Source of the DNA: JAGMES01 sp023128035
GTDB lineage: Bacteria > Bacillota > Halanaerobiia > DY22613
Assembly (NCBI GenBank): GCA_030627905.1
Contig: DAOVRZ010000002.1
Coordinates: 49,138-113,137 of the forward strand
DNA: 64,000 nt
Direction: 5' to 3'
The notes under the pieces: generated by a model
The model's database searches: none
The model's input: only the letters and a program-made list of their open reading frames with translations
What the model was told of the DNA's origin: nothing
Position numbers and translations under genes: made by a program
Shown here: piece by piece, positions 27,001-34,900 of the stretch
How the letters are laid out: each line of letters begins with the position of its first letter
How positions within the stretch are numbered: position 1 is the first letter of the stretch

Positions 27001-28883
27001 TAGATCGCAAAGATACTAATGACAATAAATATTTGTGTGCTTACTTTGTAGCAGAGGTTGAACTATCGGTTGGGGAGTTACGCTCCTATCTTAAAAAAGA
27101 ATTGCCTGATTATATGATTCCATCATACTTTGTACAACTCGAAAAATTACCATTAACATCAAATGGTAAGGTTAATCGTAGAGCTTTACCCGAACCTGAG
27201 GGTAATTTGATTACAGATGTGTACGTAGCTCCACGCAATGAAGTTGAGGAAACTTTGGCGGAGATTTTCTCTAAAGTTTTGGGAGTAAAACAAGTTGGAA
27301 TTGATGATAATTACTTCGATCTTGGGGGAGATTCAATTAAAGCAATCAAGATTGTGGCAGATGCTAATCAGGCAAATCTAAATATTTCGGTAAAAGATCT
27401 CTTTAAGTATAAAACAATTTCTGAGTTATTAGATAATGTCGATTATGCTAAGAAGAGTAAAGAAATTTCACAAGAAGAAGTAGAAGGTGAAGTCTTATTG
27501 ACTCCAATTCAACAATGGTTTTTTGATAAGAAATTGAGCCATCCACATTATTGGAATCAGAATAATCTATTCAAACTTAGAGATGATGTCAATTTAGAAT
27601 TGTTAGAAAAGGTATTTAAGAAAATTATTGAACATCATGATGCTCTAAGAATGGGATATAAATTTGCAGAAGATAAAGTTTTACAGATTAATCGTAGAAA
27701 TGATGAGATTGATTTTAAACTACAAATGGTAGATTTGAGTGACGAGTGTTATCAAATTCAAAGTGAGCAGATCAAAAATATTTCTGAAGAGATTCAAGCA
27801 AAATTGAATCTAGAGACTGATTTTTTGATTCAAGGAGTGATCTTTGATCTTGGGGAAAATGGAAAACGATTGTTTATCTCTATTCATCATCTGGTTATTG
27901 ATGGAGTTTCGTGGAGAATTTTGTTAGAAGATATTGAATTTCTTTATAACTCTAATTTAGAGATGGAGTTACCCTTGAAAACCACATCTTATAAGGACTG
28001 GAGTAGAAAGTTAGTAGAGTTTGCTGAAAGGGAAGTTCTGAACATTGATTATTGGGAACAGATTGATCATACAAATATTCCATCTTTATCTATAACAAAA
28101 GTTGAAGAAAATCGTTTGAAAGATCATGACCGTAAATTATTTGAGTTAGATAAAGACAGGACAGATGAGTTGTTAACTAAGATTAATTGGGCTTATAATA
28201 CTGAGATTAATGATATTTTGCTTACTGCTTTGACTCTTGCTTTATCAGAATCTACTAATACTGAGCATGTTTTTATTCTCTTAGAAGGTCATGGCAGGGA
28301 AGAGATGATTGAGGATGTGGTTATCACTAGAACAATTGGATGGTTTACGAGCATCTATCCAATATGTTTGAAAAAGGAAGATACTTTGGAGAAAACAATT
28401 GTTGAGGTGAAAGATCAGTTGCATCGATTGCCAAATAAAGGTCTATCTTTTGGAGTAGCAAGATATTTACAGAGAAATACAAGGTTACAAACTCTAAATC
28501 CGGAAATATCATTCAATTATCTTGGACAGATGGATGGAATAGTTAGTATGGATACTGAACAATCAGAAGATGTAGGTTTGTTGTCAATTGCCGGGGAAGA
28601 GGCTTGCTCTTGTATTCAGGGTGATAATCTTCATGCAACTTTATTAGATATTACAGGTATGGTGGTTAACGGAAAATTGCAGATGGGCTTTAACTATAAT
28701 CATCGTTATATAACAGAGGAATGGATGGATGAATTTGTATCAAATTATCAAGAGAATCTGATTGAAGTTATCGAACATTGTTTAAGAAAAGATGAGCAAA
28801 GATTTACAGTATCAGACTTAGATATGGAAGACATTTGGGATGACGAAGATCTTGAAATGATTTCTGATCTGTATGATTTATAG
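15018..28883 (+). CDS. Nonribosomal peptide synthetase, four modules, C-A-T x4 plus terminal E (NRPS1)
   Basis: An AAAGGGG site precedes the ATG; 4621 residues. Domains with key motif positions: C1 (HHIVYDG ~151), A1 (TSGSTG ~616), T1 (LGGHSL ~1005), C2 (~1195), A2 (~1652), T2 (~2034), C3 (~2223), A3 (~2690), T3 (~3073), C4 (~3256), A4 (~3720), T4 (LGGDSI ~4102), E (HHLVIDG ~4290, EGHGRE ~4424). Pocket residues by alignment to GrsA: A1 DGSSVAEVT-K (unassigned, nearest the Tyr type), A2 DGTITAEVA-K (Tyr), A3 DAFWIGGTF-K (Val), A4 DAFWYGGTF-K (Val-like). The E domain would give a D residue at module 4. C1 has the Leu-Ser-Pro-Leu-Gln-Glu-Gly-Met-Leu start typical of D-accepting C domains, unlike the Tyr-Pro-Val-Ser-Ser-Ala-Gln start of C2-C4. 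The acidic C-terminal tail (Asp-Asp-Glu-Asp-Leu-Glu-Met) fits a donor docking (COM) end. Confidence 0.95.
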   Translation: MAKKLKISKEDVQDILALSPLQEGMLYHYLKRPESDQYFVQLCLNLTGSINNDIFKKAWNYVVQTNEMLRTVFMWETFKNPIQVVLKKRDVEIQEYDFSDIENIAARTKRLNQVKEKDKNNKFQLESGSLFRIILCKLSQNNYEMIISYHHIVYDGWSNGIVLKEFFAVYDQFAKGQTSLKITKNSYKEFLKWVHNQNQNQQAQYWREYLQDFDSKTELPTYLKKESEIIIAENYLLNFPHDLTMRLKEFVKQQKITLSALFYASWAIFLERFNNKEDVVFGVTVSGRPTDVEKIEEMVGLFINTLPLRAKPNGSLILENFLQDISKALKEQQNYQCTPLVEIKSYSEIDAQSALFDSILVVENYPLDQKVNSKESALTLKSYSISEMTNFDLTVAINVFEKIEVNFSYNRDLFTKEMIGNYANYFVNILSEIIENPKLQISQIKMISKEEENLLLSGFNNTSVEYDQTKTIQQWFEEQVEKTPENIAVIFDEKELTYRELNKKANQLARVLRKKGVQRDDLVAIIAERSLEMIIGIIGILKAGGAYLPIAAEYPEKRIAYMLEDSKTKIVLTQKNLIKKLDFRGEIICLNDVQTSDDNNLEIINYSKDLAYEIYTSGSTGKPKGVLIEHKSILNYIHWRKHAYNYTSEDITLQLISFSFDGFGSNLYSSLLSGGTFILPKDNLDYYAIKDLIREKKITNMSIVPSMYQSILEVADSTDLSSLRFIVLAGEAAKKDLLELSEEKKLNIQFCNEYGPTENSVTTTSLLNMDVSNISLIGKPIYNNRVYILNKYNNLLPLTAAGELCISGVGLARGYHNNSELTEEKFVKNPFVDNPFGIILEERMYRTGDLAQWCADGNIKFLGRIDHQVKIRGYRIELGEIENQLVEHEEIEKVVVIDREDINHDKYLCAYFVSENDVKVNNLREYLGKVLPDYMVPKYFVKLDQILLTTNGKINKKSLPIPDIAIGGLNEYIEPSNEIEEKLVDIWKEILGVNSVGINDNFFELGGHSLKVTSFVSRVYKEFDIKIPLQLVFDSPTIKKLAEYISNAKKSLYKAIQPVEEREYYLVMNYPTSSAQKRLLILNQLDDNSTNYNTPGAMLIKGNLNLERFENTFKALIKRHESLRTSFEYVNAEAVQRIHKDVDIAFKIDYFKAKEADIEKCIEKFVKPFDLRKAPLLRVALVKLENQHLLLFDMHHIISDGTSMGVFVRDFVDLYRGKSLDELRIQYKDFAIWQNELLQSDQIKEQEKYWLECFDFGNEISQSNLPTDYLRPLLRNFEGEVLHFRIGKERKEKLDQMVSDQGVTLYMTLLAFFNIMLSNFNTTNRILVGTPITGREYPDLESIIGMFVNTLVMKNEPSGSKTFREFLVEVKENALKAYANQDYQFEMLVDKLDLARDMSKNPLFDTMFILQNTHLSEIQLEDLTFTPYEIKNKISKFDLSLNAVEVEDDILFDFEFCTKLFKRETIERLANYYKNIWDVVLENPEVKISEIEMISENEKYKLLYQFNDTTMEESKVKLLHQLFEEQVDKTPANIAVTFADTQMTYRELNQRANQLARLLIEKGIQKDDIVGLLIERSIEMIVGIMGVLKAGGAYLPIDPTYPEDRIQYMLNDSNVQIVLTQSHFEDERMYSNDSSNLENVVKPDDLAYVIYTSGSTGKPKGVMIEHLNVVNTIYWRKNEYYLNADDRVLQLFSYSFDGFVTSFFTPIVSGAEVILLNEDDAKDVLAIKEVIVTKKVTHFIAVPSLYSAILECILAKEAKSLRIITLAGEKVPKKLIVESRKLNPDLELVNEYGPTENSVATTILRNMQLEEKVTIGSPVANTRVYILNSYQKLLPINVPGEICISGGGLSRGYLNRADLTKEKFIDHPFIPGERIYKTGDLARWLPNGKIEFLGRIDHQVKIRGFRIEIEEIEAQLLKHKDVQEVIVIDKEDDQNNQYLAAYIVAGCEIGVDELREFLAHSLPNYMIPTYFTQLEKMPLTPNGKIDRKALPEPTQSCEREYVAPENDVEEKLAVIWSDVLGVQKVGVYDNFFDLGGHSLKATFLIAKVYKFFGVELSLKEIFKTTILREQALLITNTEKKKYLSIDKLAENDSYPPGCYPVSSAQMRLYILDQLDEDSTTYNMPGAFRIEGNLNQESLENVFKELINRHESLRTSFVTIDGEVYQKVHQDVDFNICYLKASENKLEELIEDFIKPFDLSKAPLLRVGVLKSGDQQILIIDLHHIISDGFSMGIIFKEFSHLYENLKLPELKIQYKDFAVWQNRFLLSDEMIKQQTYWLERFNEEIPLLSLPTDFVRPPIKSFIGDRIIFEADNNLRKQLKKLESSNQTTLYIVLLASYSILLSKYAGQNEVILGSPLAGRQHVDLENVVGMFVNTLAMRNKITGDQTFIEFLEQVKEDTFKAFENQDYQFEMLVDQLNLSKNMSRTPVFDVMFALQNGTDVELQMQDFKLVPYDFDFKVAKFDLTLNALEIDGKIRFDLEYCTKLFKRVTIEQMAEHFLKILREVTVNPEQKISEIELLLEDEKQKLLCEFNKTEVSYPEEKTICQFFEEQVEKNPDNIAVKFEDKHLTYRELNAKANQLARKLRNKGVSQNKVVGIQANRSLKMLVGVLAIVKAGGCYLPIDVDYPESRVKFMIEDSNVHILVIEKEIMESLSFAKEIINLGDEGLYSGDDSNLELINQPNDLIYIIYTSGSTGQPKGVMIEHKNVNRLISNSNMLIINEDERIMQTGSLAFDASTFEIWGSLLNGATLYLISKDDQLSADKFGKKLKDNQISMIWLTAPFFNQLVEEDLSIFSELKTLIVGGDALSVKHINLVRTKYPNLTIINGYGPTESTTFTTYFKIDKEYQENIPLGYPVSNTQVYILDENNQLQPVGVPGELVISGDGLARGYLNRPELTKEKFVQNPFVPGERMYKTGDLARWRRDGKLEFLGRIDHQVKIRGFRIEIGEIETYLLRHSEIKETVVVVKVDDNDNKYLVAYFVSDREISVSEIRTYMKEELPNYMIPSHFVQLEKLPLTSNGKVNRKVLPDVDGNIKVGTDYVAPTNEIEIKLAEIWSDILNIDRIGVNDNFFELGGHSLKATTLSSRISKEFKVAITLQRIFKEPTIRELAAYILEEEKSIYKRIEPIEEREYYPISSAQKRMFVINQFENQTTGYNIPGMMFIEGKFNRDRFEEAFSKVIERHESLRTSFESLNGEIVQIVHQDVDFEITYLTANENELEKIAFDFIKPFDLTQAPLIRVGVLTIKECHLLMIDMHHIISDGTSMGVLSKDFIKFYNGIEVPKLRVQYKDFANWQNEFFIEHIQKQEEYWLERLTEISVLDLPTDNQRPAEMSYEGERINFTLNDELTKQLKELAKRTGATLYMVLLAIYNVFLHKYTAQEDIIIGSPIAGRNHADLEDMIGMFVNTLALRNYPIKDKVFKEFLVEVKADTLETFENQDYPFEMLVDKLDLERDLSRNPIFDTLFVMQNINQIEAEIGDLRLIPFEFDNKISKFDLSLNVSERDKELEMGFEYRTKLFKEETIKRMAGHLINIIKQVVSNPEITLKEIEIISQEEKEEILTHFIGKNIDYPKDKTISELFEMQVERSKDQIAVVYEDQRLTYRELNEKSNQLARVLREKGVTKDQIVAIMSERSLEMIIGVMAIVKAGGAYLPIDLDYPEERVSYMLKDTDAKILLTQSDLIGQSYITDEQIDLSDQNLYTGECSNLEQINQSNDLIYIIYTSGSTGNPKGVMIKHINVNRLISNSNMLQINQNDRILQTGSLAFDASTFEIWGALLNGAGLYLTKKENILSPERFEVKMKEYQITKIWLTAPLFNQLLESNPAIFDELETLYVGGDALSPKHINDVRKMHKNLRVVNGYGPTESTTFTTFFNIDKEYTNIPIGIPVSNTKVYILDSSNKVQPIGVPGELCITGDGLARGYLNQPELTKEKFVENPLTSELMYRTGDLVRWLPNRNIEFIGRIDQQVKIRGFRIELGEIENYLLTHEMIKDTIVIDRKDTNDNKYLCAYFVAEVELSVGELRSYLKKELPDYMIPSYFVQLEKLPLTSNGKVNRRALPEPEGNLITDVYVAPRNEVEETLAEIFSKVLGVKQVGIDDNYFDLGGDSIKAIKIVADANQANLNISVKDLFKYKTISELLDNVDYAKKSKEISQEEVEGEVLLTPIQQWFFDKKLSHPHYWNQNNLFKLRDDVNLELLEKVFKKIIEHHDALRMGYKFAEDKVLQINRRNDEIDFKLQMVDLSDECYQIQSEQIKNISEEIQAKLNLETDFLIQGVIFDLGENGKRLFISIHHLVIDGVSWRILLEDIEFLYNSNLEMELPLKTTSYKDWSRKLVEFAEREVLNIDYWEQIDHTNIPSLSITKVEENRLKDHDRKLFELDKDRTDELLTKINWAYNTEINDILLTALTLALSESTNTEHVFILLEGHGREEMIEDVVITRTIGWFTSIYPICLKKEDTLEKTIVEVKDQLHRLPNKGLSFGVARYLQRNTRLQTLNPEISFNYLGQMDGIVSMDTEQSEDVGLLSIAGEEACSCIQGDNLHATLLDITGMVVNGKLQMGFNYNHRYITEEWMDEFVSNYQENLIEVIEHCLRKDEQRFTVSDLDMEDIWDDEDLEMISDLYDL
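22640..24250 (+). repeat. Long near-identical copy of the Val-type A domain (module 3), partner at 47430-49010
   Basis: The A3 coding region matches that of A10 almost base for base over about 1.6 kb (for example the stretches around 23200-23330 and 47960-48080), far more than other A domains here match each other. It drops off in the flanking C and T regions. This fits recent duplication or gene conversion. Confidence 0.8.
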
Positions 28884-28900
28884 TTATAGTTATAGTTATA
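28878..28900 (+). repeat. Four tandem TTATAG-like hexamers at the NRPS1 stop codon
   Basis: TTATAG occurs three times and then as TTATAT, starting in the last codons of NRPS1 (the first unit contains the TAG stop) and running into the 44-base gap before NRPS2. Such a repeat can slip in length; with the stop in the first unit, slippage would alter the gap and not the protein. Confidence 0.6.
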
Positions 28901-28927
28901 TTTTTGAAGGTAGGAGGTTGAATAATT

Positions 28928-31900
28928 TTGGATAAGAATAAGATTGTAAAACTCGGGCCATTAACCCCTATGCAGAATGGTATGTTATTTTACAGCCTTT
29001 TAGATGGACAAAGTACCAACTATTATGAACAGATGTGTATTTATTTAGATGGTGATATCGACTTAGATTATCTTAAAAAGGCTTGGCAGATGGTTATAGA
29101 TCGACATGAGGTATTTAGAACTAATTTTGTTTGGAAACAGGTTAAACAACCGGCTCAGCTTGTTTTAAAATCGAAAACTGCCGAGATTTATGAATATGAT
29201 ATCTCAGATTTAGAAAATGCTGAACAGCAAAATTTCATTTTACAATTTAAGAAAGAAGATTTAGAGAAGAGATTTGATTTTGAAAAGGGAAAACTAAATC
29301 GTCTTACTTTTATCAAATTATCACAAAAGAAAGTTTTTGTTTGCTGGACATTCCACCACATCCTTCTTGATGGGTGGAGTTGTCCGCTTGTATTGCAAGA
29401 TTTTTTTGGTATCTATAATTGTTTAAAACATAAACTCCCTTTGCCAAAAGCACCAGCAGCGCAGTTTTCAGATTATCTAAAATGGTTAAGAACTAAAAAT
29501 ATGAAAACTGCTTTAAAATTCTGGTCAAACTATTTAAAAGATTTTGAGGAATCTACCCAATTACCATATGATTATAGAACAAAACAAAGTGAGATTATTA
29601 AGGAATCTTTGTTAAAAGAGATTGAATTTGACCAGCAAAAGACTAAAACAATTTATCAGTTTTGCAAAGATCATAATATAACTATAAATGCTTTGATTCA
29701 AACTGCTTGGGGATTAATGCTTCAAAAGTATAATTATACTGATCAAAGCTGTTTTGGAATGACAGTTTCAGGAAGACCAGGAGATTTACAAAATGTTCAA
29801 GAAATTGTTGGAATATTTATTAATACTATTCCGGTTTTAGTTAAAACAGAAGAAACTGACACAGTAAGAGAATTGTTAGAAAAAGTTAATAGCGATCTGG
29901 TTAATATAAGAGATTATGAATACGTATCCCTGGCAGATATTCAGCAAAATGTGGATCATGTTGAATCATTATTTGATTCTTTAGTCGTCTTTGAAAATTA
30001 TATGGGAAGTTCATCAAAGGGTATGACTAATCAAGATTTTACTATTGAATTTGACTCAGTTTATGAATTGAGTAATTATGATTTTGTGATTACTGTAGGA
30101 GCTGACGAAAAAATTGTCATAAAATTAACATATAATAAAGAACTATTTAATCAAGATACTATCGCAAGAATTGGAAATTCCCTGACTTTATTAATCGATA
30201 CTTTGATTGAAAAACCAGAACAACTTGTTAAAGAAATCTCAATCGTATCAGAAGAAGAGAAAAAAAGAATTTTAAATGAATTTAATAATAGCAAAGTAGA
30301 ATATCCTAATGATAAAAATATTCAGCAATTTTTTGAAGAACAAGTTTCTAAATCTCCGTCTGCTACTGCTTTAATCTATGATAATCAAAAAATGACTTAT
30401 GAAGAGTTAAATTATAAATCAAACCAACTTGCAAGATTGCTCCGAAATAAAGGTGTAAAACCTAATCAAATAGTAGGGATCGTGATTGATCGTTCATTTG
30501 AAATGATGATTGGAATTTTAGGTATTTTAAAAGCAGGTGGAGCGTATTTACCAATTGATCCTAATTATCCTATAGATAGAATCATGTATATGCTGGAAAA
30601 TAGCCAAACAGAAATTTTATTAACAGAAAAAGATGTCATGGAAGAGATTAAGTTTGTAGGCGAGATGATAGATATTAAAAATAAAGTTTCTTATAATCAG
30701 GATGGTTGCAATCTAGAATTGGTTAATCAGCCAAATGATCTTTTATATATCATCTATACATCTGGTTCAACGGGTAAACCAAAAGGTGTTATGATTGAAC
30801 ACCGCAATGTAGTTAGATTGTTATTTAATGATAAATTTCAATTTGATTTTTCAGAAAAAGATATTTGGACAATGTTCCACTCCTTCTGTTTTGATTTTTC
30901 GGTGTGGGAGATGTATGGAGCTTTATTATATGGCGGAAAATTAGTAATTATTCCAAAGGTTGTAGCTCAAGATACCAAAAAATATTTGCAAGTTTTGAAG
31001 GCTCAAAAAGTAACTGTTTTAAACCAGACCCCGACATCTTTTGATAATTTATCTAAAGAAGAGATGAGTTGTCCTGATAGTGAGCTTAAGATTAGGTATG
31101 TGATTTTTGGTGGAGAAGCGTTAAAGCCAATTATGCTAAAAGATTGGCATGAGAAATATCCTGAGACTAAGCTTATAAATATGTTTGGAATCACCGAAAC
31201 AACTGTTCATGTAACTTATAAAGAGATTGGTGAATATGAGATTCAAAATAATATAAGTAATATTGGAAAACCAATTCCTACTTTGACAACTTATATTTTT
31301 GACTCACATCAAAAACTGGTTCCAATAGGTGTTCCTGGTGAGATTTGTGTAGGTGGTGCAGGAGTTGCACGAGGTTATTTGAATCGTTTTGAACTGACTA
31401 ATGAAAAATTTATTGAGAATCCTTATAAATCTGGAGAAAAAATTTATCGCTCAGGTGACTTAGCCAAATGGTTGCCATCTGGAGATATGGAGTATATGGG
31501 CAGGATTGATTTTCAGGTTAAGATTAGAGGATATCGAATTGAAATTGGTGAGATTGAAAATCAGTTATTGCGTCAAAAAATAAAAACTGATTCTGGAGAG
31601 ATTGAAGTCAAAAATGCTGTTGTTATTCCGAATAAAGATTCTTCTAACCTAATTGGATATTTAGTTATAACTGGTGAAGTTTCAGTTGAAACTGTTAAGC
31701 AACAAATTGCGAAGTTTTTGCCTGATTATATGATTCCTCATCATTTTGTCTTATTAGATGAAATGCCTTTAACTCCAAATGGTAAGATTGATCGCAAAGC
31801 ATTGAAAGAATTTGCTGGTGATATCAGAGTCGCTACAGAGTATGTACCTGCGCAAAATGAGTTAGAAGAAAAAATCGCTGAAATTTGGTGTGATGTTTTA

Positions 31901-34900
31901 AAAGTCAATAAAGCAGGGATGAATGATAACTTCTTTGAACTTGGAGGTCACTCACTAAAGGCAACACAGGTTATATCAAGAATTTTGAAAGAAGCTAAAG
32001 TAGAGGTTCCTTTACGTCAACTTTTTGTATCACCAACTATTAAAGAATTGGTCAAATATATTGAGAAAGCTGAGCAGAGTGTTTATTCTTCGATTGAACC
32101 TGCAAAATTAAGAGACTATTATCCAGTTTCGTCAGCGCAAAAGCGATTATTTGTGTTAAATGAATTAGAAAATAATACTTCCTACAATATGCCAGATGTT
32201 ATGCTTATTGAGGGAGATTTGGATTTTGAGCATATTGAAAAGGTATTTTTAGAATTAATTAAACGCCATGAATCTTTTAGAACATCATTTGAAATGATCA
32301 ATGGTGAGGTTATTCAGAGAATTCATAGTGATATTCAGTTTAAAATTCAACATATGGAAGCTAGTGAAGAAGGACTTTCTAAGATTATTAAAGAATTTAT
32401 CAGACCATTTGATTTAAGTAAAGCACCATTATTGCGAGTTGGACTTATTAAAATGAAAGAAAAGTATGCACTTTTAACTGATGTACACCATATTATCTCT
32501 GATGGAATCTCTACAAATATCTTAGTTAGTGAGTTTCTTCAACTTTATGCAAAGAATAATTTACCTAATTTAAAATTGCAATATAAAGATTATGCTGTTT
32601 GGGAAAGAGAGTTTATGGCTTCAGAAAAAATGCTTAAACAGGAGAATTACTGGTTAGAATTATTTAAAGATGAGATTCCTGTTTTGGAGCTACCAACTTT
32701 AAATCCACGACCAGCGATTATGAGCTTTGAAGGTGATACTTATAACTTTAAGTTAAATAAAGATTTGACAGTTAAGCTTAACCAACTGATTAATGATACT
32801 GGACTTACGCTGTATATGGCATTGTTAGTAGCATATCATTTGATGTTATCTAAATATTCGGGCCAGCCCGACATAGTAATCGGTTCACCAGTAGCTGGAA
32901 GAAGACACCCTGATTTAGAAAATGTAATCGGCATGTTCGTAAATACACTAGCTTTACGAAATACTTATCAAAAGAATCAAACTATAGCACAATTTTTAGA
33001 AGAAGTCAAAGAGAATACGATCAAAGCTTTTGAAAATCAAGATTATCAATTCGAGATGCTTGTAGACGGGCTACAATTACGCAGAGATTTGAGCCGTAAC
33101 CCACTTTTTGATGTGATGTTTGTTTTGCAAAATATTAATGATGTTGAAGTTTCGTTAGAAGATGTTCGCTTTACACAATACCACTTTGAAAATAAGGTGG
33201 CGAAATTTGATTTAACACTGATAGCATTTGAAACAGAAGATGAGATTTTGATGAATCTCGAATACAGTACCCACCTATTTTCAAGAGAAACTATTGAAAA
33301 GATGGCAGTACATCTGATAAACATAATTTCTGAGATAGTGAAATCATCAGATAGTAAGATATCTGAGCTAAAAATGATTTCGGAAGAAGAAAAAAATGCA
33401 CTTATCTATGAGTTTAATCAAACTGCTACAGATTACCCTAAAGATAAGACTGTTCAAATGCTCTTTGAAGAACAGGCGGCAAGAATACCTGATCAGATTG
33501 CGATTTGTTTTGATGAAGATTCTCTGACATATGGAGAATTAAATCAAAAAGCAAATCAACTGGCAAGAATATTAAGAAAACAGGGTGTAAAATCTGATGA
33601 GCTTGTAGCGATTATGGTTGATAGATCATTTGAGATGATTATTGGGATTTTGAGTGTTTTAAAAGCAGGTGGTGCATATGTTCCAATTGATCCAGAATAT
33701 CCAATGAGTCGGATTCAGTTTATGTTAGAAGATTGTAATGCAAAGTTTTTACTGAATAAGTCAGAGCTTTTAATGACTAAAAGTCCTCTTTGTGAAGAAG
33801 TTTATTTCTTGGGAAATATTATTACTTTGGATGATCAAAAACATTATACTGGAGATGATTCAAACCTTGAAAATATTAACCAATCTGATGATTTAGCTTA
33901 TGTGATTTATACATCAGGATCAACAGGAAAACCAAAAGGAGTTATGATTCAACATAGAGGTTTAACTAATTATATTTGTTGGGGTCAAAAGGTCTATATA
34001 CAGGGTGAAAAGTGTGATTTTCCACTTTATTCGTCTCTATCTTTTGATTTAACAGTTACCTCAATCTATCTGCCTTTGACAACTGGAAATAAACTGTTGA
34101 TATATGGTAAAGAAGATAAGGAACTATTGATTACTAAAATCATCAAAGAAAACAAAGTACAGATTATTAAGCTAACTCCTGCTCATTTAGAAATCATTAG
34201 AAATTTAGATGTGTCTGATTCTAAAATTAAGAGAATGATTGTGGGAGGGGAAGAGCTTAAAAGAGAGTTGGCTTTAGATATTTATGAAAAGTTTAATGGT
34301 AGTATCGAGATATACAATGAATATGGTCCAACAGAAACAGTAGTTGGTTGTATGATTTATAAATTTGACCCTCAGAATGATCAAAGAATTTCTGTGGCAA
34401 TCGGTGTACCTGCTGATAATGTTCAGATTTATATTTTGGATAATAATCTTAATCCAACTTCTCAAGGTGTTCATGGAGAAATCTATATTTCGGGTGATGG
34501 TGTGGCCAGAGGATATTTGAATCGACCTGAATTGACAGTAGAAAGATTTATAGCAAATCCATTTATTGATAATCCTTCTGGGATTATCTTAGGAGAGAGG
34601 ATGTACAAGACAGGTGATTTAGCTCGTCAACTTCCTAGTGGTAATCTAGAATTTTTGGGAAGAATAGATCATCAGGTCAAGATTCGGGGATTTAGAATAG
34701 AATTAGGTGAGATTGAGACTGCTATTTTAAATCATGATCAAATTGATAAAGCAGTTGTTATAGATCATAATGATGATAATGGAAATAAATATCTGTGTGC
34801 ATATATTGTAGACAAAAGTGAGTTATCTGTTTTAGAGTTAAGAGAATATTTGGCTAAAAAGTTACCAGATTATATGATACCTACATACTTTATAACTCTA

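Noticed and set aside
28878..28900. TTATAG repeats as a CRISPR or protein-binding array
   Set aside because: Only four hexamers with no spacers; simple slippage explains them.
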